A stretch of DNA of 64,000 nt, from contig NZ_OX424407.1 of assembly GCF_949152215.1 (NCBI RefSeq), forward strand, positions 748,530 through 812,529. The letters are read 5' to 3'. The DNA is from Lancefieldella sp. Marseille-Q7238. GTDB taxonomy: Bacteria > Actinomycetota > Coriobacteriia > Coriobacteriales > Atopobiaceae. Positions 1-8,778 of this stretch are shown piece by piece. The notes under the pieces are model-generated. The model was not told the DNA's origin and did not search any database. It saw only the letters and a program-made list of their open reading frames with translations. Position 1 is the first letter of the stretch. Each line of letters begins with the position of its first letter. Position numbers and translations under genes: made by a program.

Positions 1-1
1 G

Positions 2-472
2 TTTGGACAGGTCAAGGGAGGATATCAACCCTATGTTGTTCCCGACAAGGCAGAGCTCTGGATTGACATGCGCCTGGTGCCGCCCGCGAACACTAGAACC
101 GCCGAAAAGATAGTTCAAGCCGCGTTGTCGAGCGCGGAGGAACAGGTGTCCGGCGTACATGCCCACTACGACATCACCGGTAACCGACCACCCGTAGTAC
201 TTCCCGCTGAGTCAGAGCTTCTCGCCGCAGTGCGTTCCTGCGCTCAGGCATGTGGAACACCGGCGGGGCTTGCTGTCTTCACGGGCTACACAGATACGGC
301 TGTTACAGCGTCTACATGCAAAAACACTGACTGTCTGTCATACGGACCGGGTGAGCTCGAACGAGCCCACAAGCCCAACGAATACGTTCCTGTCGCCGAT
401 CTTGAGCGCGTATATCATGTGTTCAGGGAGCTGACGTCAAGACTATCTGATGACACGACTGCAAGCGACTAA
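2..472 (+). CDS. M20-family metallopeptidase, C-terminal part
   Basis: The reading frame is open to the left edge, so only about the last 156 residues are present. The sequence fits the dimerisation and C-terminal catalytic parts of M20 peptidases (ArgE/DapE/acetylornithine deacetylase or dipeptidase group). It starts with a beta strand reading ELWIDMRL, typical of the lid domain. It then carries GYTDTAV, where the Asp-containing glycine loop sits near the active site, a YGPGE segment, and AHKPNEYV, whose histidine normally binds the second metal. Such enzymes cut amide bonds with a two-zinc centre in the cytoplasm. The exact substrate cannot be told from this half. The gene ends at TAA and is followed by a stem-loop. 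Confidence 0.85.
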   Translation, partial: FGQVKGGYQPYVVPDKAELWIDMRLVPPANTRTAEKIVQAALSSAEEQVSGVHAHYDITGNRPPVVLPAESELLAAVRSCAQACGTPAGLAVFTGYTDTAVTASTCKNTDCLSYGPGELERAHKPNEYVPVADLERVYHVFRELTSRLSDDTTASD

Positions 473-493
473 GGCTTTTTCCGTTTGCACAAC

Positions 494-526
494 AAGCCCC
501 TCTCGCCAATAAGACGAGAAGGGCTT
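494..526. terminator. Stem-loop between convergent genes
   Basis: A 12-base stem with one mismatch (494-505 pairs with 515-526) around a 9-base loop. It lies between the peptidase on + and ferritin on -, as expected of a shared terminator, although no clear T-tract follows on either side. The right arm contains the CGAGAAG core that recurs through the window. Confidence 0.55.
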
Positions 527-601
527 CGCAGTACTCTGAAACAGTGCTACCTGTCACATTGCCATAAAAGACGGCCTCTCCATTATCCTAGCAAGAAGAC
601 T

Positions 602-1120
602 CTACATTGCCATCGTAGGTGCGGTGTAGACGCGAGCGGCATTTTCACGGTCAAGATCAAAGAGGTTCTTGGCATCGCCGCCAAAAAGCTCGACGGCCTT
701 GATTTGGTCAGACGCGTTTGCCTCCTCTTCACCCTGCTCTTCAACGTACCAATCGAGCAGTTTCATCGTGCGGTAATCGTTAACGCTCTGCGCAACGGCA
801 TAGCACTCGTTAATGCTTGCCGTGATGTACTGCTCATGCTCAAGAGCGGCCTTAAGCGGTTCAATGATTTCCGTAAAGGTAAGATCCGGCTGAGCAATCG
901 CCTCCATCTTGGGCATCCAGTCGTTGTCAAGCAGATAGCGGCGCAGGATACGAGCGTGCGCCACCTCTTCCTGAGACTGGATGACATACCAATTCGCAAA
1001 CCCCTTGAGTCCTTTGTCCTCAAAGAAATCAGCAAAGGTCAGATAGAGATAGGCAGAGTAAAACTCCTTGTTGATTTGCTTGTTAAGAATCTCTCCAACT
1101 TTAGCGTCAAGTGCCATCAT
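602..1120 (-). CDS. Ferritin (non-haem, FtnA type)
   Basis: A 172-residue four-helix iron-storage protein. It is expected to assemble into a 24-subunit cytoplasmic cage that oxidises Fe(II) and stores Fe(III). The ferroxidase ligands are visible: Glu19 in NKEFYSAY, Glu52 and His55 in QEEVAHA, Glu96 in EHEQY, and Glu128-Gln129 in VEEQGEEE. The length matches bacterial FtnA. Two ATGs are adjacent at the start, and a GAAAGGGG ribosome site lies just upstream. There is no haem-ligand methionine pattern of bacterioferritin. It is transcribed the same way as the EttA gene behind it, but a gap of about 110 bases suggests its own promoter. Very likely correct. Confidence 0.95.
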   Translation of the reverse strand: MMALDAKVGEILNKQINKEFYSAYLYLTFADFFEDKGLKGFANWYVIQSQEEVAHARILRRYLLDNDWMPKMEAIAQPDLTFTEIIEPLKAALEHEQYITASINECYAVAQSVNDYRTMKLLDWYVEEQGEEEANASDQIKAVELFGGDAKNLFDLDRENAARVYTAPTMAM

Positions 1121-1146
1121 ACGCCCCTTTCAAAGGTAGTTGTTCT

Positions 1147-1156
1147 GGCGAGAAGT
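1147..1156 (+). repeat. GGCGAGAAGT element, intergenic copy
   Basis: One of seven exact copies of this 10-base sequence in the window. It sits in the gap between the ferritin start and the end of ettA. See the finding on the dispersed element. Confidence 0.6.
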
Positions 1157-1227
1157 GCTTGTATTCAGCTCGCCATTCGTTGTATACGGTACCCGCGCCG
1201 CACTGATTTAGACAGCTCGGCACACAC

Positions 1228-2907
1228 CTAATCGCGCGTAAGTTTGCGGTGGAGGCGATGCGGGCGGGATGCCTCGGGACCCAGGCGCTTCTCGCGATCA
1301 GCTTGATAGGACTCAAAGTTGCCCTCAAACCAATGCCAGCGACCCGGATTTTCGTCGTCTCCCTCCCATGCCAAGATATGCGTGGCAACGCGATCCAAAA
1401 ACCAACGGTCATGGCTGGTAACCACCGAGCAGCCCGGGAAACGCTCAAGAGCGGCCTCCAGGCTTTCCAACGTTTCGATATCAAGATCATTCGTAGGCTC
1501 ATCGAGCAACAGCAAGTTTCCTCCCTGCTTCAGCGTAAGAGCAAGATTAAGACGGTTCCTCTCGCCACCCGAAAGCACGCCAGCACGTTTTTGCTGATCG
1601 GAACCTTTGAAGCCAAAACTTGCCACATACGCGCGGCTGGGAATTTCAGTAGTTCCTACCTTGACGAAATCGTTGCCATCGGAAACCACTTCCCAGAGAG
1701 TCTTATTGGGATCAATGCCGGAACGCAGCTGGTCAACGTAGGAGAGTTTGACAGACTCCCCCATTTCAAGCGCGCCTGAATCTACGGATTCTTCCTTAAC
1801 GATCATCTTAAACAACGTTGATTTGCCTACGCCGTTGGGGCCAATCACGCCAACAATGCCGTTACGCGGCAGACTGAACGAGAGATCGTCGATAAGCACA
1901 CGCTCGCCGAAGGCCTTATGCACGTGGCTGGCCTCCAAAACTTTTTGGCCAAGACGCGGACCGACGGGGATCTGAATCTCAGTAAAATCAAGTTTCTTTG
2001 ACGCGCGGGCTTCCGCTTCCATCTGCTCATACCGATCAAGGCGAGCGCGGCTCTTGGTTTGGCGAGCCTTCGGAGATGAGCGAATCCAATCCAACTCAGA
2101 GCGCATCTTTTTGGCGCGTTTGGCATCTTGCTGGTTTTGAGCCTCAAGCCGCGCAGCTTTATGCTCCAGGTACGTTGAATAGTTACCCTCATACGGATAG
2201 AGCTGTCCCCGGTCAACCTCGCAAATCCACTCCGCAACGTCATCGAGGAAGTAACGGTCGTGCGTAACCGCCATAACGGCGCCAGGATAATCATGCAGGA
2301 ACTTTTCAAGCCACAGCACAGACTCCGCATCCAAATGGTTCGTCGGCTCATCTAAAAGCAACAGGTCGGGAGCCTCAAGCAGTAGACGACACAGCGCCAC
2401 ACGACGGCGTTCCCCGCCGGAAAGATGCGTCACCGGAGCGTCCGGATCCGGACACTGTAGCGCGTCCATCGCCTGCGACAGCCGGCTGTCCAGATCCCAA
2501 CCGTTAGCAGCGTCAATCTCTGTCTGCAGCTTCCCCATCTCAGCCATTAGCGCATCGAAATCTGCATCAGGATCAGCCATTTCTTCACCGATAGCGTTAA
2601 AGCGGGCGATTTTGGCGAGAAGGTCTCCAAACGCCTGCTCGATGTTTTCCTTGACGGTCTTATTTTCGTCAAGCGGCGGCTCCTGCTGAAGAAGCCCCAC
2701 CGTAAAGCCCGGGGTAAGCCGAGCCTCTCCATTGGAGACCGTTTCAAGCCCCGCGATAACTTTGAGCAGCGTAGACTTACCCATGCCATTAGGACCGATA
2801 ACGCCAATCTTGGCACCGGGATATACGCCTACGGTAACGTCATCGAGGATGACCTTGTCTCCAACTGCTTTACGTGCCTGATACATCTGGTACACAAACT
2901 CTGCCAT
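1228..2907 (-). CDS. ettA: ABC-F translational throttle protein EttA
   Basis: A 559-residue ABC-F protein with two ATPase domains and no membrane segments. EttA binds the ribosomal E site and gates entry into elongation according to ADP/ATP level. Both Walker A motifs (GPNGMGKST, GPNGVGKST) and both signatures (LSGGERRRVALCR, LSGGERNRLNLA) are intact, as are LLLLDEPTNHLD and LLLLDEPTNDLD. The basic linker between the domains contains the RSSPKARQTKSRARL segment typical of EttA. I chose the ATG at 2907 (MAEFVYQM), the conserved EttA start. It has a GGAAC-like ribosome site, and a longer in-frame extension upstream lacks support. A GGCGAGAAG copy lies about 50 bases upstream. Confidence 0.95.
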   Translation of the reverse strand: MAEFVYQMYQARKAVGDKVILDDVTVGVYPGAKIGVIGPNGMGKSTLLKVIAGLETVSNGEARLTPGFTVGLLQQEPPLDENKTVKENIEQAFGDLLAKIARFNAIGEEMADPDADFDALMAEMGKLQTEIDAANGWDLDSRLSQAMDALQCPDPDAPVTHLSGGERRRVALCRLLLEAPDLLLLDEPTNHLDAESVLWLEKFLHDYPGAVMAVTHDRYFLDDVAEWICEVDRGQLYPYEGNYSTYLEHKAARLEAQNQQDAKRAKKMRSELDWIRSSPKARQTKSRARLDRYEQMEAEARASKKLDFTEIQIPVGPRLGQKVLEASHVHKAFGERVLIDDLSFSLPRNGIVGVIGPNGVGKSTLFKMIVKEESVDSGALEMGESVKLSYVDQLRSGIDPNKTLWEVVSDGNDFVKVGTTEIPSRAYVASFGFKGSDQQKRAGVLSGGERNRLNLALTLKQGGNLLLLDEPTNDLDIETLESLEAALERFPGCSVVTSHDRWFLDRVATHILAWEGDDENPGRWHWFEGNFESYQADREKRLGPEASRPHRLHRKLTRD

Positions 2908-2956
2908 AGCATAGTTCCTTCGGTCGATGCCCCACGGTCCAAGCATAGGCGCTGGT

Positions 2957-2965
2957 GGCGAGAAG
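2957..2965 (+). repeat. GGCGAGAAG element upstream of ettA
   Basis: Nine-base match to the dispersed element, here followed by C. It lies about 50 bases upstream of the ettA start. Confidence 0.5.
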
Positions 2966-3109
2966 CCCACACAGAGCCACGGACGTCAAACGGGCGGACG
3001 GATTTCTCGCCCTATTATCGCATGAAGAAACAGGCGAGCAGAGAAAAGAAGAATAGAAAAAACGTCTCACAGACCACGGGTCCAGAAGAACTATCATTGC
3101 AGTGAGTTT

Positions 3110-3130
3110 TGAGACATAAGGGGTGTCTCA
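3110..3130. promoter_or_regulatory. Perfect inverted repeat upstream of gldA
   Basis: TGAGACA (3110-3116), a 7-base spacer, then TGTCTCA (3124-3130) form a perfect dyad 47 bases before the gldA start. A further GTCTCA lies at about 3064. The size and place suit an operator for a dimeric regulator of glycerol dehydrogenase; the regulator is not in view. Confidence 0.5.
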
Positions 3131-3176
3131 GCGGAGAGAAACATGAGGGATACCTCGTGTTGGAAGGAGCGCATCG

Positions 3177-4268
3177 ATGGCACGCATTTTTATCAGTCCG
3201 AGCAAGTATGTTCAGGGACCCGGGGAACTTACCAAGCTGGGAACCTACACCAAAGCCTACGGAACAACCGCTTTGGTAATCATTACTTCCGGCGGACTTA
3301 AACGTTCCGGCGACGTTATCGCCAAGAGCTTTGAAGACGCTGGAGTGGAACTTCATTACGACAATTTCAACGGAGAATGCTCGCAGGTTGAAATTGACCG
3401 TCTGATTGAGGTCCTTAAGTCTTGCGGCGCTGATATCGTAGTCGGCGTTGGCGGCGGCAAAATTTTCGATACCGCAAAAGCCGTCGCCGCAGCAAAGGAT
3501 CTTCCTGTGGTTATCGTTCCGACCATTGCCGCGACAGACGCTCCTTGCTCAGCGCTTTCAGTCATTTACACCGAAGAGGGACAGTTCAAGGAATATCAAT
3601 TCTTTAAACAAAATCCCAACCTCGTGCTCATGGACACTGAGGTGATTGCCAAGAGCCCCGTGCGCCTGACCGTCTCCGGCATGGGCGACGCGCTTGCCAC
3701 CTTTTTTGAGGCTCGCGCCTGTCAGCGTTCCGACGCGGGCACCTGCGCTGGCGGCAAAGTGACAAGCGCCGCGATGGCATTGGCAACGCTTTGCTATGAA
3801 ACCCTCATGGACGAAGGCATCAAAGCCAAGCTCGCACTTGAAGCCGGCGCTTGTACGGAAGCTGTCGAGAAAATCATCGAAGCGAACACGCTGCTTTCTG
3901 GCCTTGGTTTTGAATCAGCAGGTCTTGCGGGCGCTCATGCCATTCATAACGGCCTGACCGCTATGAGCGAAACACACGCTATGTACCATGGCGAAAAAGT
4001 TGCTTTTGGCACCCTGACACAGCTGGTCCTTGAAAATGCCGAGGAGCTCTACGATGTGCTCGACTTCTGCGTTGAAGTTGGCCTGCCCATTACTTTCAAA
4101 CAGCTTGGCGTAACAGACGTCACCTATGAGCGTGTCCTCGAAGTAGCTACGCTCGCCTGCGCCGAAAACGATACGCTCCACAATATGCCTTTTGAAGTCA
4201 CGCCCGAAAAAGTTGCAAATGCCCTGCTAGCTGCTGACGCTTATGGCCGTGCGGCATTGGAGGCGTAG
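3177..4268 (+). CDS. gldA: Glycerol dehydrogenase
   Basis: A 363-residue zinc-dependent, NAD-linked dehydrogenase of the iron-containing alcohol dehydrogenase superfamily. It converts glycerol and dihydroxyacetone in the cytoplasm. The NAD loop GVGGGK is at residues 90-95. The metal ligands match the family: Asp171 in SGMGDA, His254 in AGAHAIHNG and His271 in MYHGEKV. The length is normal. ATG 3177 has a strong GGAAGGAG ribosome site. The gene stands alone, with an inverted repeat in its promoter region that may be its operator. It could also act on other small diols; assignment to the family is firm. Confidence 0.95.
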   Translation: MARIFISPSKYVQGPGELTKLGTYTKAYGTTALVIITSGGLKRSGDVIAKSFEDAGVELHYDNFNGECSQVEIDRLIEVLKSCGADIVVGVGGGKIFDTAKAVAAAKDLPVVIVPTIAATDAPCSALSVIYTEEGQFKEYQFFKQNPNLVLMDTEVIAKSPVRLTVSGMGDALATFFEARACQRSDAGTCAGGKVTSAAMALATLCYETLMDEGIKAKLALEAGACTEAVEKIIEANTLLSGLGFESAGLAGAHAIHNGLTAMSETHAMYHGEKVAFGTLTQLVLENAEELYDVLDFCVEVGLPITFKQLGVTDVTYERVLEVATLACAENDTLHNMPFEVTPEKVANALLAADAYGRAALEA

Positions 4269-4302
4269 CCGCTGAATTTTAGTTATCGGAAATAGAGAAC
4301 CG

Positions 4303-4382
4303 CGTTCGTTAAGACGCACGCTCATTAAAGTACACGTTTGTTAAAGCGCACGTTCGCTCAAGCACATGCTTGTCAAACTGCG
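4303..4382. repeat. Five imperfect 16-base tandem repeats
   Basis: Five consecutive 16-base units begin at 4303, 4319, 4335, 4351 and 4367 and share the pattern CGTTCGTTAAAGCGCA with drift between copies. They lie just after gldA and before the terminator. No role is evident. Confidence 0.7.
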
Positions 4383-4403
4383 CGCTGTTGTGATTGGTAA
4401 CCC

Positions 4404-4440
4404 GAGCCTCTGGTTGTGTACACCCCACAACCGGAGGCTC
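4404..4440. terminator. Bidirectional terminator between gldA and GH2 gene
   Basis: A 15-base-pair stem (4404-4418 with 4426-4440, one G-T pair) around a 7-base loop, GC-rich and placed exactly between two convergent genes. T-rich tails are weak. Confidence 0.75.
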
Positions 4441-4453
4441 AACTTTCTGGAAT

Positions 4454-6367
4454 CTAGCAGCTGAGTTTATTGATCTTTCGGTCGTAAGTCAGAAGACCGT
4501 TGACTTCCTCTTCAACATCAGAAAGCTGCGTATAGATATATCCGGCAAGTCCTTCTCCCTGCAAAGATTCCGCTTTTGCAAGCTCTTGCTGAACCGCCGC
4601 TTTCCACTCATCAGCGGTAGCAAAATTACCGTAACCGTACGCGTGGTTGAGTGAGGAGTGTCCGGCGACCATCTGCGCAAGCCCGCCAAATTCGGAAATC
4701 ACAACAGCACGACCATCGCCGGGTTTTTGGCCATGACCCGCGTTTGACGTATGCCTACCCCGCCAGCCCGCGCCAAGCGGCCGAAAGTAATTATGAATGC
4801 TGAGAACGTCACCGCAGCCCTGATCATACCAGCCGCTTACAGCATCAATGGGTCGTGTCGCATCGAGCGCACGAACGGATTCGACCGCTGTTTTTGCATC
4901 AAATTGCCCCCAGCCTTCATTGAAGAGCGTCCAGACTGCAGCCGAAGGATGCCCGTCAAGAAGTCTGACCATCGCATGGCAGGTCGCAGTCCATTCTTGC
5001 TGATAGTTAGCATCGGCGGCAGACAGCGCTTCTTGATGACGTTTCGTCCTGTCTTGAAAACGCGCCCAGGTAAAACTAAACAGCGTCGGTTTTTGACTCG
5101 TATGCCAGGAGCTGTACGAATTTCCCCCAGAAACGCAATCCTGCCATACCAGCATCCCAAGCCGGTCGCAATGGTAGTACCAACGCTCACATTCAATCTT
5201 GATGTGCTTACGCAAGGTATTGAAGCCAGCCGCACGCATAGCCTGTATGTCGTAGAGAAGCGCGGCGTCGGACGGAGCCGTCATGAGTCCGTCAGGCCAG
5301 TACCCTTGATCGAGCACGCCTTTTACAAAGAATGGTTTACCGTTCAGGTGAATCCGCGAGACTCCATTGGCATCAGCCTCTACTTTGACCGTACGAAACG
5401 CGCAATAGCTTCGGACAATATCCACAGCGCTGCCAACATGCAGCGCGACAAGAGCCTCGTAGATATAGGGGGCCTCATGTGACCACAGGCGCGGCTCGTC
5501 TATGTGCAGCCTCGCGCAAATCTCTCCATTCTTTTCTATTGGAAGTGTTGTCTCTAGGACATTTCTCCCGTCGGCGTCAAAAAGCGTCAACTCCAGCGTG
5601 GCGTTGTCGAATAGCCTGCTGTCTGATAGCGCACTGTTTTCAAGATGGACGGAACTTCTCGCATGCAGATCAATATAGCCGTTCATGTCTCCTTGTAAGG
5701 TCAGCTCTTCAAGATGAGCCGCCGGCACCGTCTCGCACCAGACGCTTTGCCAGATACCGCTCTGTGCCGTATACCAAATATCACCGCGCGAAAGCATTTG
5801 TTTGCCGCGCAGTTGCGTGCCAGTATCGCTGGGATCATAAACGCAGACAGCAATCTCAGCTCTTTCTCGCGTATCGAGAAGATCGGTAATGTCATACGAA
5901 AATGGCAAGTAGCCTCCCGTATGCGTTCCAGCAAGCCGTTCATTGACAAAGCAGGCGCATCTCCAGTCAACAGCCTCAAAATGAAGAATGAGCCGCTGTT
6001 CAGGCGACAATTTTGGAAACTCCACCACACGCTTATACCAAAGAAGCTCATCAGGATGCAGGGTGCGACCAACGCCCGAAAGAGGCGCTTCAGGCGAGAA
6101 GGGCACCACAATCTCCCCATCCCAATGCGAAGGAATCGTTTCCTGCGCCAGCCTTTCAACATCAGGCGCTCCGTTGAACGGCACCATCACATAGTTCCAC
6201 ACGCCGTTCAGCACCACAATATTGTCGCGCTTCATGCGCGGACGCGGATGTTCGGAAAGCACCTCCGATGGGTTAAGTGCTTCTCCCCATACGGTCGTAA
6301 GAGCGTTGAGCGTTTCTTCCGTATGCTTTTTTGGTGCGCTTGCCAGAACACGGCGAATATCAAGCAT
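4454..6367 (-). CDS. Glycoside hydrolase family 2 (beta-galactosidase/beta-glucuronidase type)
   Basis: A 637-residue GH2 enzyme with the usual order: an N-terminal jelly-roll sugar-binding domain (WKRVVEF-like region and CFVNERLAGTHTGGYLPFSYDI), an immunoglobulin-like middle domain, and a C-terminal TIM barrel. The acid/base pair Asn483-Glu484 is in TLFNEGWGQF and the nucleophile Glu559 is in VVISEFGG. No signal peptide is seen, so it should act on imported glycosides in the cytoplasm. I chose ATG 6367 for its TAGGAG ribosome site; an in-frame extension to 6424 lacks one. The exact sugar cannot be told. No sugar transporter or regulator adjoins it. Confidence 0.9.
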   Translation of the reverse strand: MLDIRRVLASAPKKHTEETLNALTTVWGEALNPSEVLSEHPRPRMKRDNIVVLNGVWNYVMVPFNGAPDVERLAQETIPSHWDGEIVVPFSPEAPLSGVGRTLHPDELLWYKRVVEFPKLSPEQRLILHFEAVDWRCACFVNERLAGTHTGGYLPFSYDITDLLDTRERAEIAVCVYDPSDTGTQLRGKQMLSRGDIWYTAQSGIWQSVWCETVPAAHLEELTLQGDMNGYIDLHARSSVHLENSALSDSRLFDNATLELTLFDADGRNVLETTLPIEKNGEICARLHIDEPRLWSHEAPYIYEALVALHVGSAVDIVRSYCAFRTVKVEADANGVSRIHLNGKPFFVKGVLDQGYWPDGLMTAPSDAALLYDIQAMRAAGFNTLRKHIKIECERWYYHCDRLGMLVWQDCVSGGNSYSSWHTSQKPTLFSFTWARFQDRTKRHQEALSAADANYQQEWTATCHAMVRLLDGHPSAAVWTLFNEGWGQFDAKTAVESVRALDATRPIDAVSGWYDQGCGDVLSIHNYFRPLGAGWRGRHTSNAGHGQKPGDGRAVVISEFGGLAQMVAGHSSLNHAYGYGNFATADEWKAAVQQELAKAESLQGEGLAGYIYTQLSDVEEEVNGLLTYDRKINKLSC

Positions 6368-6763
6368 CGTATCTCCTAATTCTCTGAGAACAACAAACAC
6401 TCGCACTCTGTCAGCCATCCGCAATCAGCAGTCTGCAGCCGCTTACAGCAACCTGAAACGGACCGCTCACAGCCAGTGAAAGCCTTCTTTCAGCTTTGGA
6501 TGCTTGCCTTATGTATACCACTAAGCGCCATCTATAAGGTACTCACCTATAGGCACTTGCGAGAAGAAATACATGAGAGCTTCACAAGTAAAGACAAAGT
6601 TCACAATCTCCCATATACTATAAAAGATTACTCGTTTCACAACCGCTTCAGTGCACACGACATTGTTTTAGCAGTAGTCGTCCGTGTCCGCCAAGAAAAG
6701 ATATAAATTGGCATTTTATCCACATTGAACGACGTATCACATCGCTTAAAGGATGGTTCTTAC
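6368..6763. other. Intergenic region with divergent promoters
   Basis: About 400 bases between the GH2 gene and the importer operon. It must hold promoters for both. A TATAAA-like box occurs near 6700 and short repeats CTATAAGG/CTATAGG near 6530-6555. A CGAGAAG core lies at 6560. The short open frame at 6476-6706 has no ribosome site or coding look and I do not call it. Confidence 0.4.
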
Positions 6764-7885
6764 GTGAAGGAAACAGATAAAGAAACAGCTACAACAAACA
6801 ACTATGTACCACATATAGCAAAGGTTCCTGAAAAAACCGATACGTCATTGCCAATAGGATGCACTAAGCGCGGTTTTATCGCCTCGCTCACCATCTTGCT
6901 CACAATCGCCCTTCTTACCGTCATGATCTTATCTATGACGCTTGGACAATACCAGATGAGTCCGCAAGAAATTGTAAGCGCATTGATTCATCACTTTCTT
7001 GGTATAAAGCTTGAAGGTTTTGCAAACGTACATGAAACGGTCATTCTGTCCGTGCGCTTTCCTCGCGTTATTGCAGCCACTTTCATTGGATCAGCGCTTG
7101 CCGCTGCAGGCGCTTCTTATCAGGGACTTTTTCGAAATCCCATGGTCTCCCCCGACTTACTGGGCGCATCATCAGGAGCTGCTTTTGGAGCGGCAATAGC
7201 GCTACTGCTTGGAGCCAGTGATATCGGTGTACAGCTTTCCGCGTTTGCCTGGGGTTTGATAGCTGTCGGACTTTCATATTCTGTCAGCAACGCAGTAAGC
7301 CGAGGACAAAATATTATTTTGTCCCTTGTGCTCACTGGCATGATTGTAAGCAGCATGTTTTCGGCATTCATTTCCATCATAAAATATGTGGCAGATCCTG
7401 ATACAAAACTGCCATCAATAACGTATTGGCTCCTAGGAGGCCTAACTGGCATCCATACAAACAATTTACCTCTATTATTGCTTCCTATCTTCTTGGGACT
7501 CGTGCCCATCCTTCTTTTTCGTTATAGACTTAATGTTCTTTCATTCGGCGAAGAAGAGGCCCGGGCTTTAGGGGTCAATACAAAACTGATACGCCTTATA
7601 TATGTTGTCTGTGCAACGCTCGTTACATCAGCTTCTGTTGCCGCAGCCGGCATGGTCGGATGGGTCGGCTTGGTCATCCCGCACCTCGCCCGTTTCATTG
7701 TAGGACCGAATTACAAGGCTCTCATGCCTATCTCAATTTTGATTGGTGGATTATTTCTGCTCGTCGTAGACAATGTCTCACGCGTCTTTTTTTCCGTAGA
7801 AGTTCCTTTGGGTATCCTCACCGCTACGATTGGAGCGCCGTTCTTTTTGTATTTGCTGACCAAAGGAAAGAAGACTTGGACATGA
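6764..7885 (+). CDS. FecCD-family ABC importer permease
   Basis: An integral membrane permease of the BtuC/FecCD type, about 373 residues with roughly nine or ten membrane helices after a polar N-terminal tail of about 40 residues. Family motifs include VRFPRVIAATFIGSALAAAG, the GRNPMVSPDLLG-like FRNPMVSPDLLGASSGAAFG, and the GMVGWVGLVIPHLARFIVG segment near the end that contacts the ATPase. These permeases import siderophores, haem, cobalamin or, in the MolBC branch, molybdate/tungstate. I chose GTG 6764 because AAAGGATGG precedes it; an upstream TTG at 6725 has no ribosome site. The stop overlaps the ATPase start by 4 bases. Confidence 0.9.
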   Translation: MKETDKETATTNNYVPHIAKVPEKTDTSLPIGCTKRGFIASLTILLTIALLTVMILSMTLGQYQMSPQEIVSALIHHFLGIKLEGFANVHETVILSVRFPRVIAATFIGSALAAAGASYQGLFRNPMVSPDLLGASSGAAFGAAIALLLGASDIGVQLSAFAWGLIAVGLSYSVSNAVSRGQNIILSLVLTGMIVSSMFSAFISIIKYVADPDTKLPSITYWLLGGLTGIHTNNLPLLLLPIFLGLVPILLFRYRLNVLSFGEEEARALGVNTKLIRLIYVVCATLVTSASVAAAGMVGWVGLVIPHLARFIVGPNYKALMPISILIGGLFLLVVDNVSRVFFSVEVPLGILTATIGAPFFLYLLTKGKKTWT

Positions 7886-8709
7886 TATTTGCCGGCACTC
7901 ATATGGACTGTGGATATGGAAAAATTCGTATCCTTCATGACATCTCGCTCAACGCCACGTCAGGTCAAGTCTTTTGTCTGCTTGGACCTAACGGCGTAGG
8001 TAAGACCACCCTGTTCAAAACTATGCTGGGCTTTCTTCCTCTAATGGCGGGATCCATCACTATAGACGGAGAAGATATTACTTCTTGGTCAGACAGACGC
8101 AAAGCTCAAGCCATCGGATATGTTCCCCAGGTACATACACCACCATTCCCTTTTACCGTTATTGACGTCGTCACCATGGGACGCACCGCACACTTGAGCC
8201 CAGTGGCATCACCGAGCAAAAATGATACTAAAATTGCCAAAGAGGCCCTTAAAGAACTTGGCATCTCATATCTCTCTGATAAGATTTACACCGAAATCTC
8301 GGGCGGCGAAAGACAGATGGTACTTGTAGCACGTGCCCTCGCTCAACAGCCTAAAATCCTTATCATGGACGAACCGACAGCCAACCTTGACTTTGGAAAC
8401 CAAGTGCGCGTACTCGAGCAAATAAATCGCCTGGCAGCACAGGGGCTAGTTGTTATTATGACCACACACTTTCCTGACCACGCATTTCTCTGTCCTGGTA
8501 CTGTAGGACTTTTAGAACACGATCGCTTTACCGTCGGAACTGCTAAAGAAGTGGTTACTGAAGAAAGACTTCAGCGAGCCTATGCCGTTGATGTCAGAAT
8601 CGTTCACCACACGTATCTGGACATAGGTTTGCTGCACAGCTGCATCCCCGTTGTCAGCGGCATCCCAAAAAGCAAGATTGTCGAATATGCAGGCTCTATA
8701 ACACGATAA
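7882..8709 (+). CDS. ABC importer ATP-binding protein (FecE/BtuD type)
   Basis: A 275-residue ATPase that should drive the permease it overlaps (ATGA). Walker A GPNGVGKTT is at residues 35-43. The Q-loop is at YVPQVHT, the signature is ISGGERQMVLVARA, Walker B is ILIMDEPTANLD, and the switch histidine is in TTHFPDH. A tail of about 40 residues follows the ATPase core. The longer open frame upstream lies inside the permease gene and is a shadow. The substrate follows that of the binding protein downstream, probably an oxyanion or metal chelate. Confidence 0.92.
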   Translation: MIFAGTHMDCGYGKIRILHDISLNATSGQVFCLLGPNGVGKTTLFKTMLGFLPLMAGSITIDGEDITSWSDRRKAQAIGYVPQVHTPPFPFTVIDVVTMGRTAHLSPVASPSKNDTKIAKEALKELGISYLSDKIYTEISGGERQMVLVARALAQQPKILIMDEPTANLDFGNQVRVLEQINRLAAQGLVVIMTTHFPDHAFLCPGTVGLLEHDRFTVGTAKEVVTEERLQRAYAVDVRIVHHTYLDIGLLHSCIPVVSGIPKSKIVEYAGSITR

Positions 8710-8778
8710 TCTCATCAGCCTGCAGGCAGATGGAATTATAGAAGGTTAGGCACTACAAGGTATGAAAGGAACAGTTGT

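Noticed and set aside
6476-6706. 76-residue open frame before the importer operon
   Set aside because: No ribosome site, no family look, and it fills a promoter region.
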